DNA of 20,952 nt from Zoopage sp. CT-All (lineage: Eukaryota; Zoopagomycota; Zoopagomycetes; Zoopagales; Zoopagaceae), in NCBI GenBank assembly GCA_004114245.1, contig QZWS01000158.1, positions 1-20,952 on the forward strand, in the 5' to 3' direction. The number at the start of each line of letters is the position of its first letter. Position 1 is the stretch's first letter. A model generated the notes under the pieces. That model did not search any database, was not told the DNA's origin, and was given only the letters and a program-made list of their open reading frames with translations. Position numbers and translations under genes: made by a program. Positions 1 through 7,901 of this stretch are shown here, in pieces.

Positions 1-252
1 CCCCCAGCCGATGCCCCGCCTCCCGCTCCCACCCCGACCGATGCCGCTCCACCCCCAGCCACAACCTCCGGCGCCGCCAAGGCACGGCCAAAAGCGCCAG
101 AGTCGTTCACACCTACATCGACAAACCTGCCACGCTCCGCGCCGACATTTACCGCGAACCATGCGGATGTGGCCATGGCGAAGCGCGAGGCAGCCGTCGT
201 GCAGGGCGTGGCCGCGGTCATAGCCGGCCTCGTCCTTGGTGGTCAGCTGTAG
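1..252 (+). CDS. C-terminal fragment of a Pro/Ala/Thr-rich, possibly GPI-anchored protein
   Basis: Frame 1 is open from the first base to the TAG at 250-252, giving 83 residues; the start lies outside the window. The visible part is Pro/Ala/Thr-rich (PPPAPTPTDAAPPP) and then ends in a short hydrophobic tail, AAVVQGVAAVIAGLVLGG, right at the C-terminus. That layout (flexible O-glycosylatable stalk, then a terminal hydrophobic stretch with no charged residue after it) is typical of fungal GPI-anchored surface proteins. A tail-anchored protein is the alternative. The gene at 5439 has the same kind of tail but no clear sequence similarity. Function unknown. Confidence 0.5.
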   Translation, partial: PPADAPPPAPTPTDAAPPPATTSGAAKARPKAPESFTPTSTNLPRSAPTFTANHADVAMAKREAAVVQGVAAVIAGLVLGGQL

Positions 253-321
253 GATATGATAGACTCCAAGGTGCTGAGCAGCACGTAATATGCATTGTGG
301 TTCCTATTATGCAGCCTCTGG

Positions 322-331
322 CCAAATATGG
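322..331. promoter_or_regulatory. CArG-box-like element CCAAATATGG
   Basis: A perfect CC(A/T)6GG palindromic match lies 22 bp upstream of the proposed ATG at 354. CArG boxes bind SRF/MCM1-type MADS proteins in fungi and animals. At this distance it could equally be an AT-rich core-promoter or leader element, and one such match can occur by chance. Confidence 0.2.
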
Positions 332-353
332 CTGGTTTGGCCCAAGCCTGCCC

Positions 354-2186
354 ATGAACGGCGCGCCAGCCTCCGCGGACGTTGCCGACGACCCGCCGGA
401 CATCTCTGACCTCCAAAAAGCGTAGCACCCGTCTCCCATCCCTCCCATCCCCCACTAAGCGCTTCATGCAGTGTGCGGCCGCTCGCGACGGCGCTCCAGC
501 CCATCCCCGATACCCAGCGCGCAACTCTCATCCGCCCCTCCCCCTCCCTCCTCGATCCCTCCTCGCCCGCAATACGCGACGACATCACCCGAATCATCCT
601 CCAATACCTCCACGACGAGGGATACCACGGCGCGCTCAAGGCACTGCAGGCGGAGGCAAGCATCAAGCGGCGGGAGAACCGGGACCAAGTCGAGGATGTC
701 ATGCGCCTAAAGGCTGCCATTATCGACGGGGATTGGAAGGCGGTGGACGAGATCTGCACAAAGCCGCTGGTCAGGAATCAGCGTGCGTTCCTGTACGGCG
801 TGTACCGGCAACAGTTCCTGGAGTACATTGAGCACGGCGACCGGACGGCCGCGTTCATACATCTCAACACGCGAATTAAGCCGCTCGAGGCATACGCCGC
901 GACAACCTCCGAGTTCAAAGACCTGTGCTACCTCCTTACCGCGAAATCCGTGCAGGATGTGCCATCGTTCAAGGACTGGGACGGGGTGCAGCACTCCCGC
1001 GAGCGGCTTGTGGATCAGCTCCAGTCCATGCTGGACTTTGAACGGCTGGTGCGGGATGCCGCGTCCGGGACACAGCCGGTGCCGCCCCACCGACTGCTCA
1101 CCCTTCTGCGGCAATCGGTTGCGTATCAGGTCGATGCGTCGCGGTACCACCCGCTCCAGCAGCCCCGCGTGCCCACCCTTCTCAAAGATTACGAGAGCTT
1201 TGTCGTGCCGAACGCCACGCAGTATACCCTTAAAGGCCATCGTGGAAATGTCAAGTGCCTGGCTATCTGTGGTCCGAATGGGACGCGCGTCGCTACTGGG
1301 TCGTCGGACGGCACCGTGCGGATATGGCAAATTGAGCAGCAGGGTCGGTGTGACGCGGTGCTTGAGGGACACGCGGCCAGGGTCTGGGACGTGTGCTCGA
1401 ACCACACGGGCGAGCTGCTCGTAAGCGCGTCGAGCGACCAGACCATCAAGCTGTGGGACGTCGAGCAAGGAAAGTGCTTGAACACGCTGGGCGGGAGCGA
1501 CGGCGATATATATTCGACCCGATTTCATCCCGATGGCGTGAGTCCTGCTCGTATGCAACTGCATTGGCCTGACCCGCTTCGTTTAGAGGCATGTGGTAAG
1601 CGGAGGCTACGATCGCGTGATACAGCTGCACGATCTCCACACCGGCCAGGTCGTAAAGTCTTTCACCGGGCACCAGCTCGCCATCACCTCGCTTTGCTTC
1701 AACACCCTCGGCAACCTCATCGTGTCTGGGTCCAAGGACTCGACGGTGCGGTTCTGGGACATGTCCTCGGGGCTCTGTGTCCGCACGCTCTCCTCCCACC
1801 TTGGCGAGGTCACCTCTGTCGATCTCTCTGACTCTGGGTACTCGCTGCTCAGCTCTGCCAAGGACAATCTCAATCGACTCTGGGATATGCGCACCACGCG
1901 GCCGCTGCACAAGCTCAAAGGGCATCAGAATGTGAGCAAGAATTTCATCCGCGCGAGGTTTGCACATACCCGGTTGGTGGTGGGTGGGTCCGAGGATGGA
2001 TGCGTGTATATGTGGGATCGGGACACTGGCATGGTGCTGCAGACATTACGCGGCCATCGCGGTATTGTGTACGATGCGCGATGGAGCAGAGCGCATAGTG
2101 TGCTATGTTCAGTAAGCGAGGATCAGACGGTGCGATGTTGGTGGTACGACGCCACCAAGCCCTTGTTTGAGCCGCCCGAGTGTTGA
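354..2186 (+). CDS. LisH-CTLH-WD40 repeat protein (WDR26/GID7-like architecture)
   Basis: Proposed exons are 354-421, 472-1537 and 1587-2186, giving 577 aa. The long frame beginning near 473 has no ATG of its own. A 50-nt intron at 422-471 (GTAGCA..CACTAAG..CATGCAG) joins it in frame to an upstream ATG. The second intron, 1538-1586 (GTGAGT..CTGAC..TTTAG, 49 nt), restores the WD repeat junction HPDG-RHVVSGG. Domains: LisH helix about residues 57-86 (DDITRIILQYLHDEGY), then a CTLH/CRA-like helical region to about 250 (PPHRLLTLLRQSV resembles WDR26), then seven WD40 blades from about 273 to 570 with GH..WD pairs. LisH-CTLH-WD40 proteins act as dimerising scaffolds, for example in GID/CTLH ubiquitin ligases or as Topless-type corepressors. 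The architecture is clear; the exact orthologue is not. The 3' end converges with NSA2 across 121 bp. Confidence 0.85.
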
Positions 2187-2307
2187 GCTGAGTGTACAGA
2201 AACAGCGAGTATTTTTAACAGTTAGTATCACCAACCCGTATCTCACTAACAACTAGTATTTCTAACAGCGAAAGGTGTGCATTACAAGACATGTGTATGG
2301 CGTGTGT

Positions 2308-3135
2308 CTAAACCAAGAGTACGGCATTGACGACGCCATCGTTCTCTGGGTTGTTGGTCACCTGCGCATACTTGCCCCACACCACCTTGCCGCCAGTCGT
2401 CACTAGCCCCAACTCGCTGACATTCACCTCAATTACCGTGCCCTTGGTGAGCACTCCCAGCGAGGTGTACAGCGGACTCTGCGGGTTCTTCTTCACACCA
2501 ATAATGGGCAGCTGGAACGTGGCAGCCAGCTCGGGATGCGTGACATTGGCCTTTTTCTGTCGTAGGGCCATCGGACGCATGAATCGCTCGTATTTGACCG
2601 GCGCGCGGGTGAATCCCTCGCCCACGAACGTCATCTTGGTCACCATGCGCTTCCACGACTTTGCCCGATGCTTGCCGGTCTTGATCACCTTGAACATCTC
2701 CTCGTCAGCGATTCCGCGGACCTTGGGCAGCGGCACATTCCACTTCCCGGCCTTCTCCTTTCGCTTCTGCTTGACCATATTCGACAGAATCTTGGCGCGC
2801 GCATCCTTGGTGCGGTCGAGCAGGTAGCCGGGCACGGCGTTGTCCGGCACCCGCTCCTCCGCCTTTTGCCTGCCGTCCTTCTCCTCGTGCTTCTTCAGCG
2901 TCTTCTTCATCTGGATCTTCTCGGTGCGCCGCTTCTGGTTGTACATCTTTGCCTTGATACCGTGCACCTTCTGGGCGAATGCGGCTTGTTTGTGGACGGC
3001 GCGGGCCTGGCGCTTGCGCGTGCGCTCGGCGTGGTCCATTCGCCGGCCGTGGCGTTTGATGGACTCCTCAATGTACTCGTTCTGCGGCTACATGGGGGAT
3101 GAGTGGGCGGTGGCGGTAAGCGCGGCGGGTACCAT
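2308..3135 (-). CDS. NSA2: Ribosome biogenesis protein NSA2
   Basis: Nuclear/nucleolar assembly factor of the 60S pre-ribosome, related to the eS8 ribosomal protein. Exons on the minus strand are 3135-3133 (the ATG alone) and 3087-2308. Together they encode 260 aa, the same length as human NSA2. The start [15 protein letters not shown] matches the conserved family N-terminus MPQN(E/D)YIE. The body carries family blocks including [58 protein letters not shown] and the terminal NAVLLV. Without the intron the frame would start at an internal Met (3039) and lose 17 conserved residues. Several blocks are closer to yeast than to human (e.g. [11 protein letters not shown]), supporting a fungal source. 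Confidence 0.97.
3088..3132 (-). other. 45-nt intron immediately after the NSA2 start codon
   Basis: On the minus strand the sequence reads ATG|GTACCC...CTTAC...CATGTAG|CCGCAG. Removal joins ATG directly to CCG CAG AAC GAG and recreates the conserved MPQNE start, so the first coding exon is just three bases. The position (phase 0 after codon 1) is fixed by protein conservation rather than by splice-site scoring alone. Confidence 0.85.
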
Positions 3136-3318
3136 GGCGGGAGAAGGGGTGCGTGGCGATGGGCAGCGGCGAAGAAAAATGCATCGGGGTGGCGTCCACA
3201 CGTCAGCGGGAGGCACACCCAGGCACACCCAGGGCACACTGTAAGTCATTCAATGCACGACTATAGTCCGTGTCAGATAGGATAATATATGGTCGTCAAT
3301 GTCAGGCAGAATCCCACT

Positions 3319-5118
3319 CTAAGAGTCCCATGAGCCGCCCGAGGAACGTCTGCACGCGTCCAGGTATTGCAGCACCCATGGCTCAATTCGCTGTCCGCGG
3401 GCACTCGCAACACGACGCCACTGCACCCGCTTGCGCTCAGTATCGCGAGCATTGACGTTGCTAGAGCAACCCATTACGGTCAACGATGAGGATGACGCGG
3501 TCGGAGACAGGCTCGAGGCTGCATCGGCGTCGGTATGCTTCGTGACAGGCAGAGTCCACGTCATGCGACGAGCTTGGGTACGAACCACGTGCCGAGCCTT
3601 GCGCAGCGTCGCCTCGATATCGTATTCATCCGCGGTGTTCGTGCCATCCATATCGGCTTGGGCCCAAGCGTCGATGCTGCTACGGGCTTCCTTGAATTGA
3701 ACAGGCGAAGTGCCACGGTCAATGAGAGCTGGTGCAAGCAGACAGGCCCGAGATTCGCTAACGCCATCGCCGACGACTAGGACGTCCGCTGATTTTGGGG
3801 ACACTGATGCCTTTGAGTTCGGTATCCACCATGTATCTTCATGCTCACTGATACTAAAGTACGATGATTCCTCGTCATCGGCATCCCTGGAGTGGGCGTC
3901 GTCTGTAACGACGACATTCAATTCGGACTCTGTCTCTGGGACAACAAGACTTGGCGCAGGCGAGGAATCGGATGACGCGACGCCGTCGCACTCAACCTCT
4001 ACTCGCCGGGGGTCGGCAGCGTTCGAAATAGCCCCCCACAGTGCAATGCGGCCCGCGGTATCGGCGGCTGCTGTCCACGGCCGACGACGCACAGGTCCGG
4101 TTGCTGCCACGGCACTCTCGGAAAACATTTCAGCCCACGGATCCACGAGCCATTCGCGCAAATCCTCGGCATGTCCACCCATAGCCATGGGTGCGGCGTG
4201 TCCTCCCACAGCGTCCGGCAGCGGTGCAAATCTCACAGCGCCACCGGAGGAATCCCGCTTGTAAGGCACGCTCTCGCGCCGGAATATCCGGCGCATGGAT
4301 TCCGTCAATGCTTTGGCGCGCTGGCTGAAGGACGGCCCGGCGGACGGCTTGCGCGAGGACTGGGCGCGCAAAGGCGCTTCCCTTTCGAGGATATTGACGT
4401 GCGCAGCGGGAGCAGTGACGGGACGAAACCACTCGGTGATGGAGGCAAAGGAGGCATCAAGCACATCGACACTCACATCGTCCTCGTGCACAGGGTCGGC
4501 CTCGTCTGCCGTGTCCATCATGCGGTACATATCGTCGGCGGTGAAGGCGGGCCCACGCGACACCGTTTCCCGGCTGCCATTGCTCTCCGAAGGCCAAGAG
4601 TCTTCGAGGATGTCCAAGTCGTCGTCTTCACCGTGCAGGCAGTATTCGGCGGGCCAGGAATCCGCCCGAAACGCGCCGGCCTCCCATTCCGAGGAGGCGC
4701 GAGGAATCAGCCTGGCAATCTGCGGCTGGCTGTGCGCAGCGACCCTCCCAATCACCATCCTATCTGCGCCGCCTGCTTGACGAAGAGCATACTTTTTCCG
4801 AACGAGCTTATCCGGCCGATTGGCGGGCGACGCGGCGGTGGACGACGCGGTGGCAGACGGACATTTAGCAAGGGTCAGCGCCAACGTCAGCATCCGCGCC
4901 AGCTTGCTTCCCAGCGACGGCGCTCGGGCCGGCGTCGGATCCCCGACATCAGCGTTGGCATAGTTTGTGGTTGTAACTGCGGGCGCGGGACTTCCGCGGC
5001 GGGATATATGCAGAATCTCTAGGGAGGAGCGGCGAGGCCGGTGCACATGAGGATGCGAGGATGCGGCCGCGTGGGAAGTCGAAGGACGAGCAGGCGGCGA
5101 TGCAGGCGAGAAATGCAT
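3319..5118 (-). CDS. Unrecognised low-complexity protein, about 599 aa
   Basis: Single open frame. I chose the Met at 5118 (MHFSPASPPARP) because it opens the Ser/Pro-rich region that continues into the body. The same frame stays open upstream to 5451, and an alternative Met (MDKALCLNK) lies at about 5250. No known domain is recognised. The N-terminal about 100 residues are Ser/Ala/Pro/His-rich with basophilic kinase sites (RRSSLEIL, SRRGS, later FRRES). The middle is acidic and Trp/Asp-rich (GEDDDLDILEDSW, DAHSRDADDEESS). A basic, possibly helical segment (DIEATLRKARHVVRTQARRM) lies near the C-terminus. No signal peptide or membrane segment is convincing. It is in tandem with NSA2 and divergent from the gene at 5439. 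Likely a disordered regulatory or scaffold protein. Confidence 0.6.
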   Translation of the reverse strand: MHFSPASPPARPSTSHAAASSHPHVHRPRRSSLEILHISRRGSPAPAVTTTNYANADVGDPTPARAPSLGSKLARMLTLALTLAKCPSATASSTAASPANRPDKLVRKKYALRQAGGADRMVIGRVAAHSQPQIARLIPRASSEWEAGAFRADSWPAEYCLHGEDDDLDILEDSWPSESNGSRETVSRGPAFTADDMYRMMDTADEADPVHEDDVSVDVLDASFASITEWFRPVTAPAAHVNILEREAPLRAQSSRKPSAGPSFSQRAKALTESMRRIFRRESVPYKRDSSGGAVRFAPLPDAVGGHAAPMAMGGHAEDLREWLVDPWAEMFSESAVAATGPVRRRPWTAAADTAGRIALWGAISNAADPRRVEVECDGVASSDSSPAPSLVVPETESELNVVVTDDAHSRDADDEESSYFSISEHEDTWWIPNSKASVSPKSADVLVVGDGVSESRACLLAPALIDRGTSPVQFKEARSSIDAWAQADMDGTNTADEYDIEATLRKARHVVRTQARRMTWTLPVTKHTDADAASSLSPTASSSSLTVMGCSSNVNARDTERKRVQWRRVASARGQRIEPWVLQYLDACRRSSGGSWDS

Positions 5119-5438
5119 GGGGTGGGTAGCGGATATAAAAGATGCGGTGCGAGAAGGATGCAAGGAGCCGCGCTGCGGCGGTGGGAAGGGCGGTTTCGAG
5201 GCGGCGACTCGCCTTGTGCCCTTGTTGAGGCACAAGGCCTTGTCCATTGACGCGTCGCGGCCCTTCAGCACGTGGCAGCCATTGAATATGCATGAATGCA
5301 AGAACGCGCACTGGACGGGACAAAAGCGGCGTCCTGCTGCCACGCCAACGGTACCGTGGCGGCGTTGGCGCGGACACTGCGCAATCTCCATGGCATGCCG
5401 ATAAATTGGCGATCTGCTCCCCCCCCCACCTCCTCTCG
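5119..5438. promoter_or_regulatory. Divergent intergenic region, about 320 bp
   Basis: Separates the minus-strand gene starting at 5118 from the plus-strand gene starting at 5439. A TATA-like ATATAAAA sits on the plus strand near 5133-5140, and CGATAAATTGG at about 5399-5409 lies some 30-40 bp before the plus-strand ATG. It ends in a pyrimidine run (CCCCCCCCACCTCC). Part may instead be 5' coding sequence of the left gene if that starts further upstream. Confidence 0.35.
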
Positions 5439-5849
5439 ATGCAGCCCTCATCCTGCCTCCACGCCGCCTCTATTATTGCCGCCATCCTCCTCGCCTCGTA
5501 CTCGCTTGCGACGGCCCAGACCAGCGCGCCGTCGCCAAGCAGCATCCCCAGCGGCGATATCTGCGCGGGCGCATGCAACAACAATGCCGACTGCCTCACC
5601 CAGTGTCGCAGCAGCAGCGACCTCGCCAAGAAGTATTTAGACTGCGTTACCGCGTGCCCGTCGGCCGACTCCACGTGTATAAAGGGGTGTGTGGACAAGT
5701 ATCTTGGCACGATGGGCGGGGGTGGCGCCACGCCGCCCGCAGCCTCGCCAAAGGCCACTTCTGCGGCCGGCCATACGACGGGGTACTACGGGCCGGCTGC
5801 CGTCGTGTCGGTTGTTGGTGCGATGGCGATGGTGCTGATAGGTGCATAG
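5439..5849 (+). CDS. Small secreted Cys-rich protein with GPI-type C-terminal tail
   Basis: 136 aa. The Met at 5439 begins a good signal peptide, with hydrophobic core ASIIAAILLASYSLA and likely cleavage near residue 26 (ATA|Q). An earlier in-frame Met at 5292 would bury this signal. The mature part holds eight cysteines at residues 42, 46, 52, 56, 69, 73, 80 and 84, arranged as two similar modules CX3C-X5-CX3C and CX3C-X6-CX3C separated by 12 residues. A Gly/Pro/Ala/Thr stalk follows, then the terminal hydrophobic stretch PAAVVSVVGAMAMVLIGA with nothing charged after it, as in GPI-anchor signals. Eight cysteines recall CFEM proteins, but the spacing differs, so I do not assign that family. 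Probable cell-surface protein of unknown role. Confidence 0.75.
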   Translation: MQPSSCLHAASIIAAILLASYSLATAQTSAPSPSSIPSGDICAGACNNNADCLTQCRSSSDLAKKYLDCVTACPSADSTCIKGCVDKYLGTMGGGGATPPAASPKATSAAGHTTGYYGPAAVVSVVGAMAMVLIGA

Positions 5850-5943
5850 GGATGGACGCATAGGAGCAGGCATATCACTGTCATTGTACTCGCCGAATAA
5901 TATTGATGCGTCAGGCTTGGCCACATGTCTATACCCCCAAACG

Positions 5944-7665
5944 ATGTCCCTGGCGGCCGCCATCTCGTCGGCGGCCTCAGCGATCTACGACATATCCACA
6001 GACCGCGCACGGCTCTCCTCGCTCATTGTCGTTCTCGCGGTTCTCGTTGCGGTGGCAGCGCGCGATTACCAGCCGTACTACATCCGTCGCCGTCTCAAGC
6101 ATGCTCGCTTTGCGCGTGAACAACTCCGCGATGTCGGCTCGGAATCATTGCACAGCGCCGAGTTTGGCACGGAAACAGATAGGGGTCGATCTCGCAGTCG
6201 CCAATCAGTGGATTCGCGCGTCAGCAGGCTGCCAGCGCGTGCCACATCATCGTCCCGGCCTAGATCACGTGGAGCAACGCTGACATCGACGGGCACTCCA
6301 TCCAAAGCGCATGGGCTGCGTCGAACTGGGTCAAGTAGCGATGCCCAACGACCCAGAGCCGCAACGCTTCCATGCATGCTCACCTCGATCGACGCGGCGT
6401 CCTCCGAACAGTCGCAGCCGCATTCGTTGCTCATTCTTTTATTCGCGCCCCTCGGACTTGTCGCTGTTGCAATTGTAGCAGGCTGGAGGATCTGGCGCCG
6501 TGCCGTGCATCGTGCACTCGACGCCACCATTGCTGCTTGGCGGCACACACTAAAGGCTGCCATCGCCACCGCAACGATCACCAACTGGCGAATGCTGCTG
6601 ACGCGTGCAAGGCATTCGACGCATCAATTGTATTTACAGTGCTTTCTTCCCATCAGTGGACTTTGCATCTTTATTGGCCGCATGCTGTTTTCCCTCATCC
6701 GGCTAGCACTCCGCATCTGTCATTCCTCCTGGCATTATACGCGCCTTCTCGTGATCAGATATGTCCATTATGCCCAAAACATGATCCAAGTGTCCAAGTA
6801 TTTCTATGCCCTACTTCGGCTCTACGCTCGCAGCACCAGGACGATTCGACGACGCCTGGTTGGCCATCTATACTATCACACGTTCCTTGATCTGGGCGTC
6901 GCCGAAACAGTTGGCACCAATGGCGAAATGGTCATTTTTCACTGCTGGCAAGCAGCACTAAAGCCAGCATGTCTGGAGCTACGATCTGGGCTCGTGTTTA
7001 TTTTCGAACGCAGTCGACGACGCACTGCAATTATTGCCCTTGCTCTTGCCGCATTTTCCTCAAAGACATGGATGCTGTTTAGCCGGATTGGGCGGTTTCA
7101 CGTTAGTAGGAGCATTTGGCGCCTCGCTATCGTTGCTATGCAGTTTGTATTGCGTTCGCGCCAGCACCTCGCCCCATTTTGTTGGTCCATCATGCTGCCG
7201 GCCATCTATTGGGCGAGACAGCTTGTTCATCGTGCTCGCGCCATTGGCTATTGCTCTGCTCGTCTCGCCTACCATGTTGCCTTACGAATAGCGGGGCTAG
7301 ATTACCTGCTCTTGCTGCGGCGGTGTGCAGCGGCCGTCCTTGACCCGAGTCGACAAACTATATTTCTTGTGCATCATTTCACACGTTCACTCGGAAGTCT
7401 TGCTGCGCGTGGAGCAACCTCGGCATTCTCGGCCCTGGTAGCATCCATTCGATGGCTCGGCGCAACCTTGTATGCGCGAATACCTGATCTGGCATTAGTC
7501 CGTGCAATATTTGCTTATGCATTCCGGCGCTTGCGGCAAATTAGCGCCGTCCTGGTAAACCAGCTGACCTTGAGCGCCGCATGGTTGCAAACTCTGGTGG
7601 TCGAGGTGTGGGTGGCACTAGTGTGGTGGGCAAGCTCAATCAGTCGTTTTTTCGAAGGCAATTAG
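5944..7665 (+). CDS. Unrecognised Arg-rich, Lys-poor multi-helix membrane protein, 573 aa
   Basis: The frame is open from 5842, but MSLAAAISSAASAIYD at 5944 is the better start because it leads directly into the first hydrophobic segment (residues about 24-39, SLIVVLAVLVAVAA). Next comes an Arg/Ser-rich stretch (about 79-131), then a strong membrane segment at about 161-181 (LLILLFAPLGLVAVAIVAGW). The remaining 390 or so residues are a run of hydrophobic or amphipathic segments separated by Arg/His/Trp/Tyr. By my count this tail has about 47 Arg but only 4 Lys, and very few acidic residues. No known family recognised. It may be a multi-pass or membrane-coating protein of an internal membrane. 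The uninterrupted frame over 1.7 kb and the regular hydrophobic pattern argue that it is real. Confidence 0.65.
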   Translation: MSLAAAISSAASAIYDISTDRARLSSLIVVLAVLVAVAARDYQPYYIRRRLKHARFAREQLRDVGSESLHSAEFGTETDRGRSRSRQSVDSRVSRLPARATSSSRPRSRGATLTSTGTPSKAHGLRRTGSSSDAQRPRAATLPCMLTSIDAASSEQSQPHSLLILLFAPLGLVAVAIVAGWRIWRRAVHRALDATIAAWRHTLKAAIATATITNWRMLLTRARHSTHQLYLQCFLPISGLCIFIGRMLFSLIRLALRICHSSWHYTRLLVIRYVHYAQNMIQVSKYFYALLRLYARSTRTIRRRLVGHLYYHTFLDLGVAETVGTNGEMVIFHCWQAALKPACLELRSGLVFIFERSRRRTAIIALALAAFSSKTWMLFSRIGRFHVSRSIWRLAIVAMQFVLRSRQHLAPFCWSIMLPAIYWARQLVHRARAIGYCSARLAYHVALRIAGLDYLLLLRRCAAAVLDPSRQTIFLVHHFTRSLGSLAARGATSAFSALVASIRWLGATLYARIPDLALVRAIFAYAFRRLRQISAVLVNQLTLSAAWLQTLVVEVWVALVWWASSISRFFEGN

Positions 7666-7901
7666 GCATCGCGAACACGCGCGGCCTTGTACTATTAATG
7701 TACAGACAAGCTCAATACACTAGAGTGCACTGCCTTGATCCGAGAGTGGAGAGCCTGCTCCACCAAGGTGTTGGGTGTACAAAGCCACTGTGTTCGCATG
7801 ATGGCTCGCCTTCGCACTGCAGGATTACAGAGGATTGGAATACCACTACAACGGAATCATCTCTCGAAATTTTCACCCTAATGCATGTCATGATGATTTG
7901 A

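Noticed and set aside
382-831. Plus-strand frame of 149 codons overlapping the LisH gene
   Set aside because: It lies out of frame across the conserved LisH-CTLH coding sequence and shows only shadow-type composition.
5439-5849. CFEM-domain assignment for the eight-Cys surface protein
   Set aside because: Cys number fits, but the spacing and the usual Asp and aromatic positions do not.
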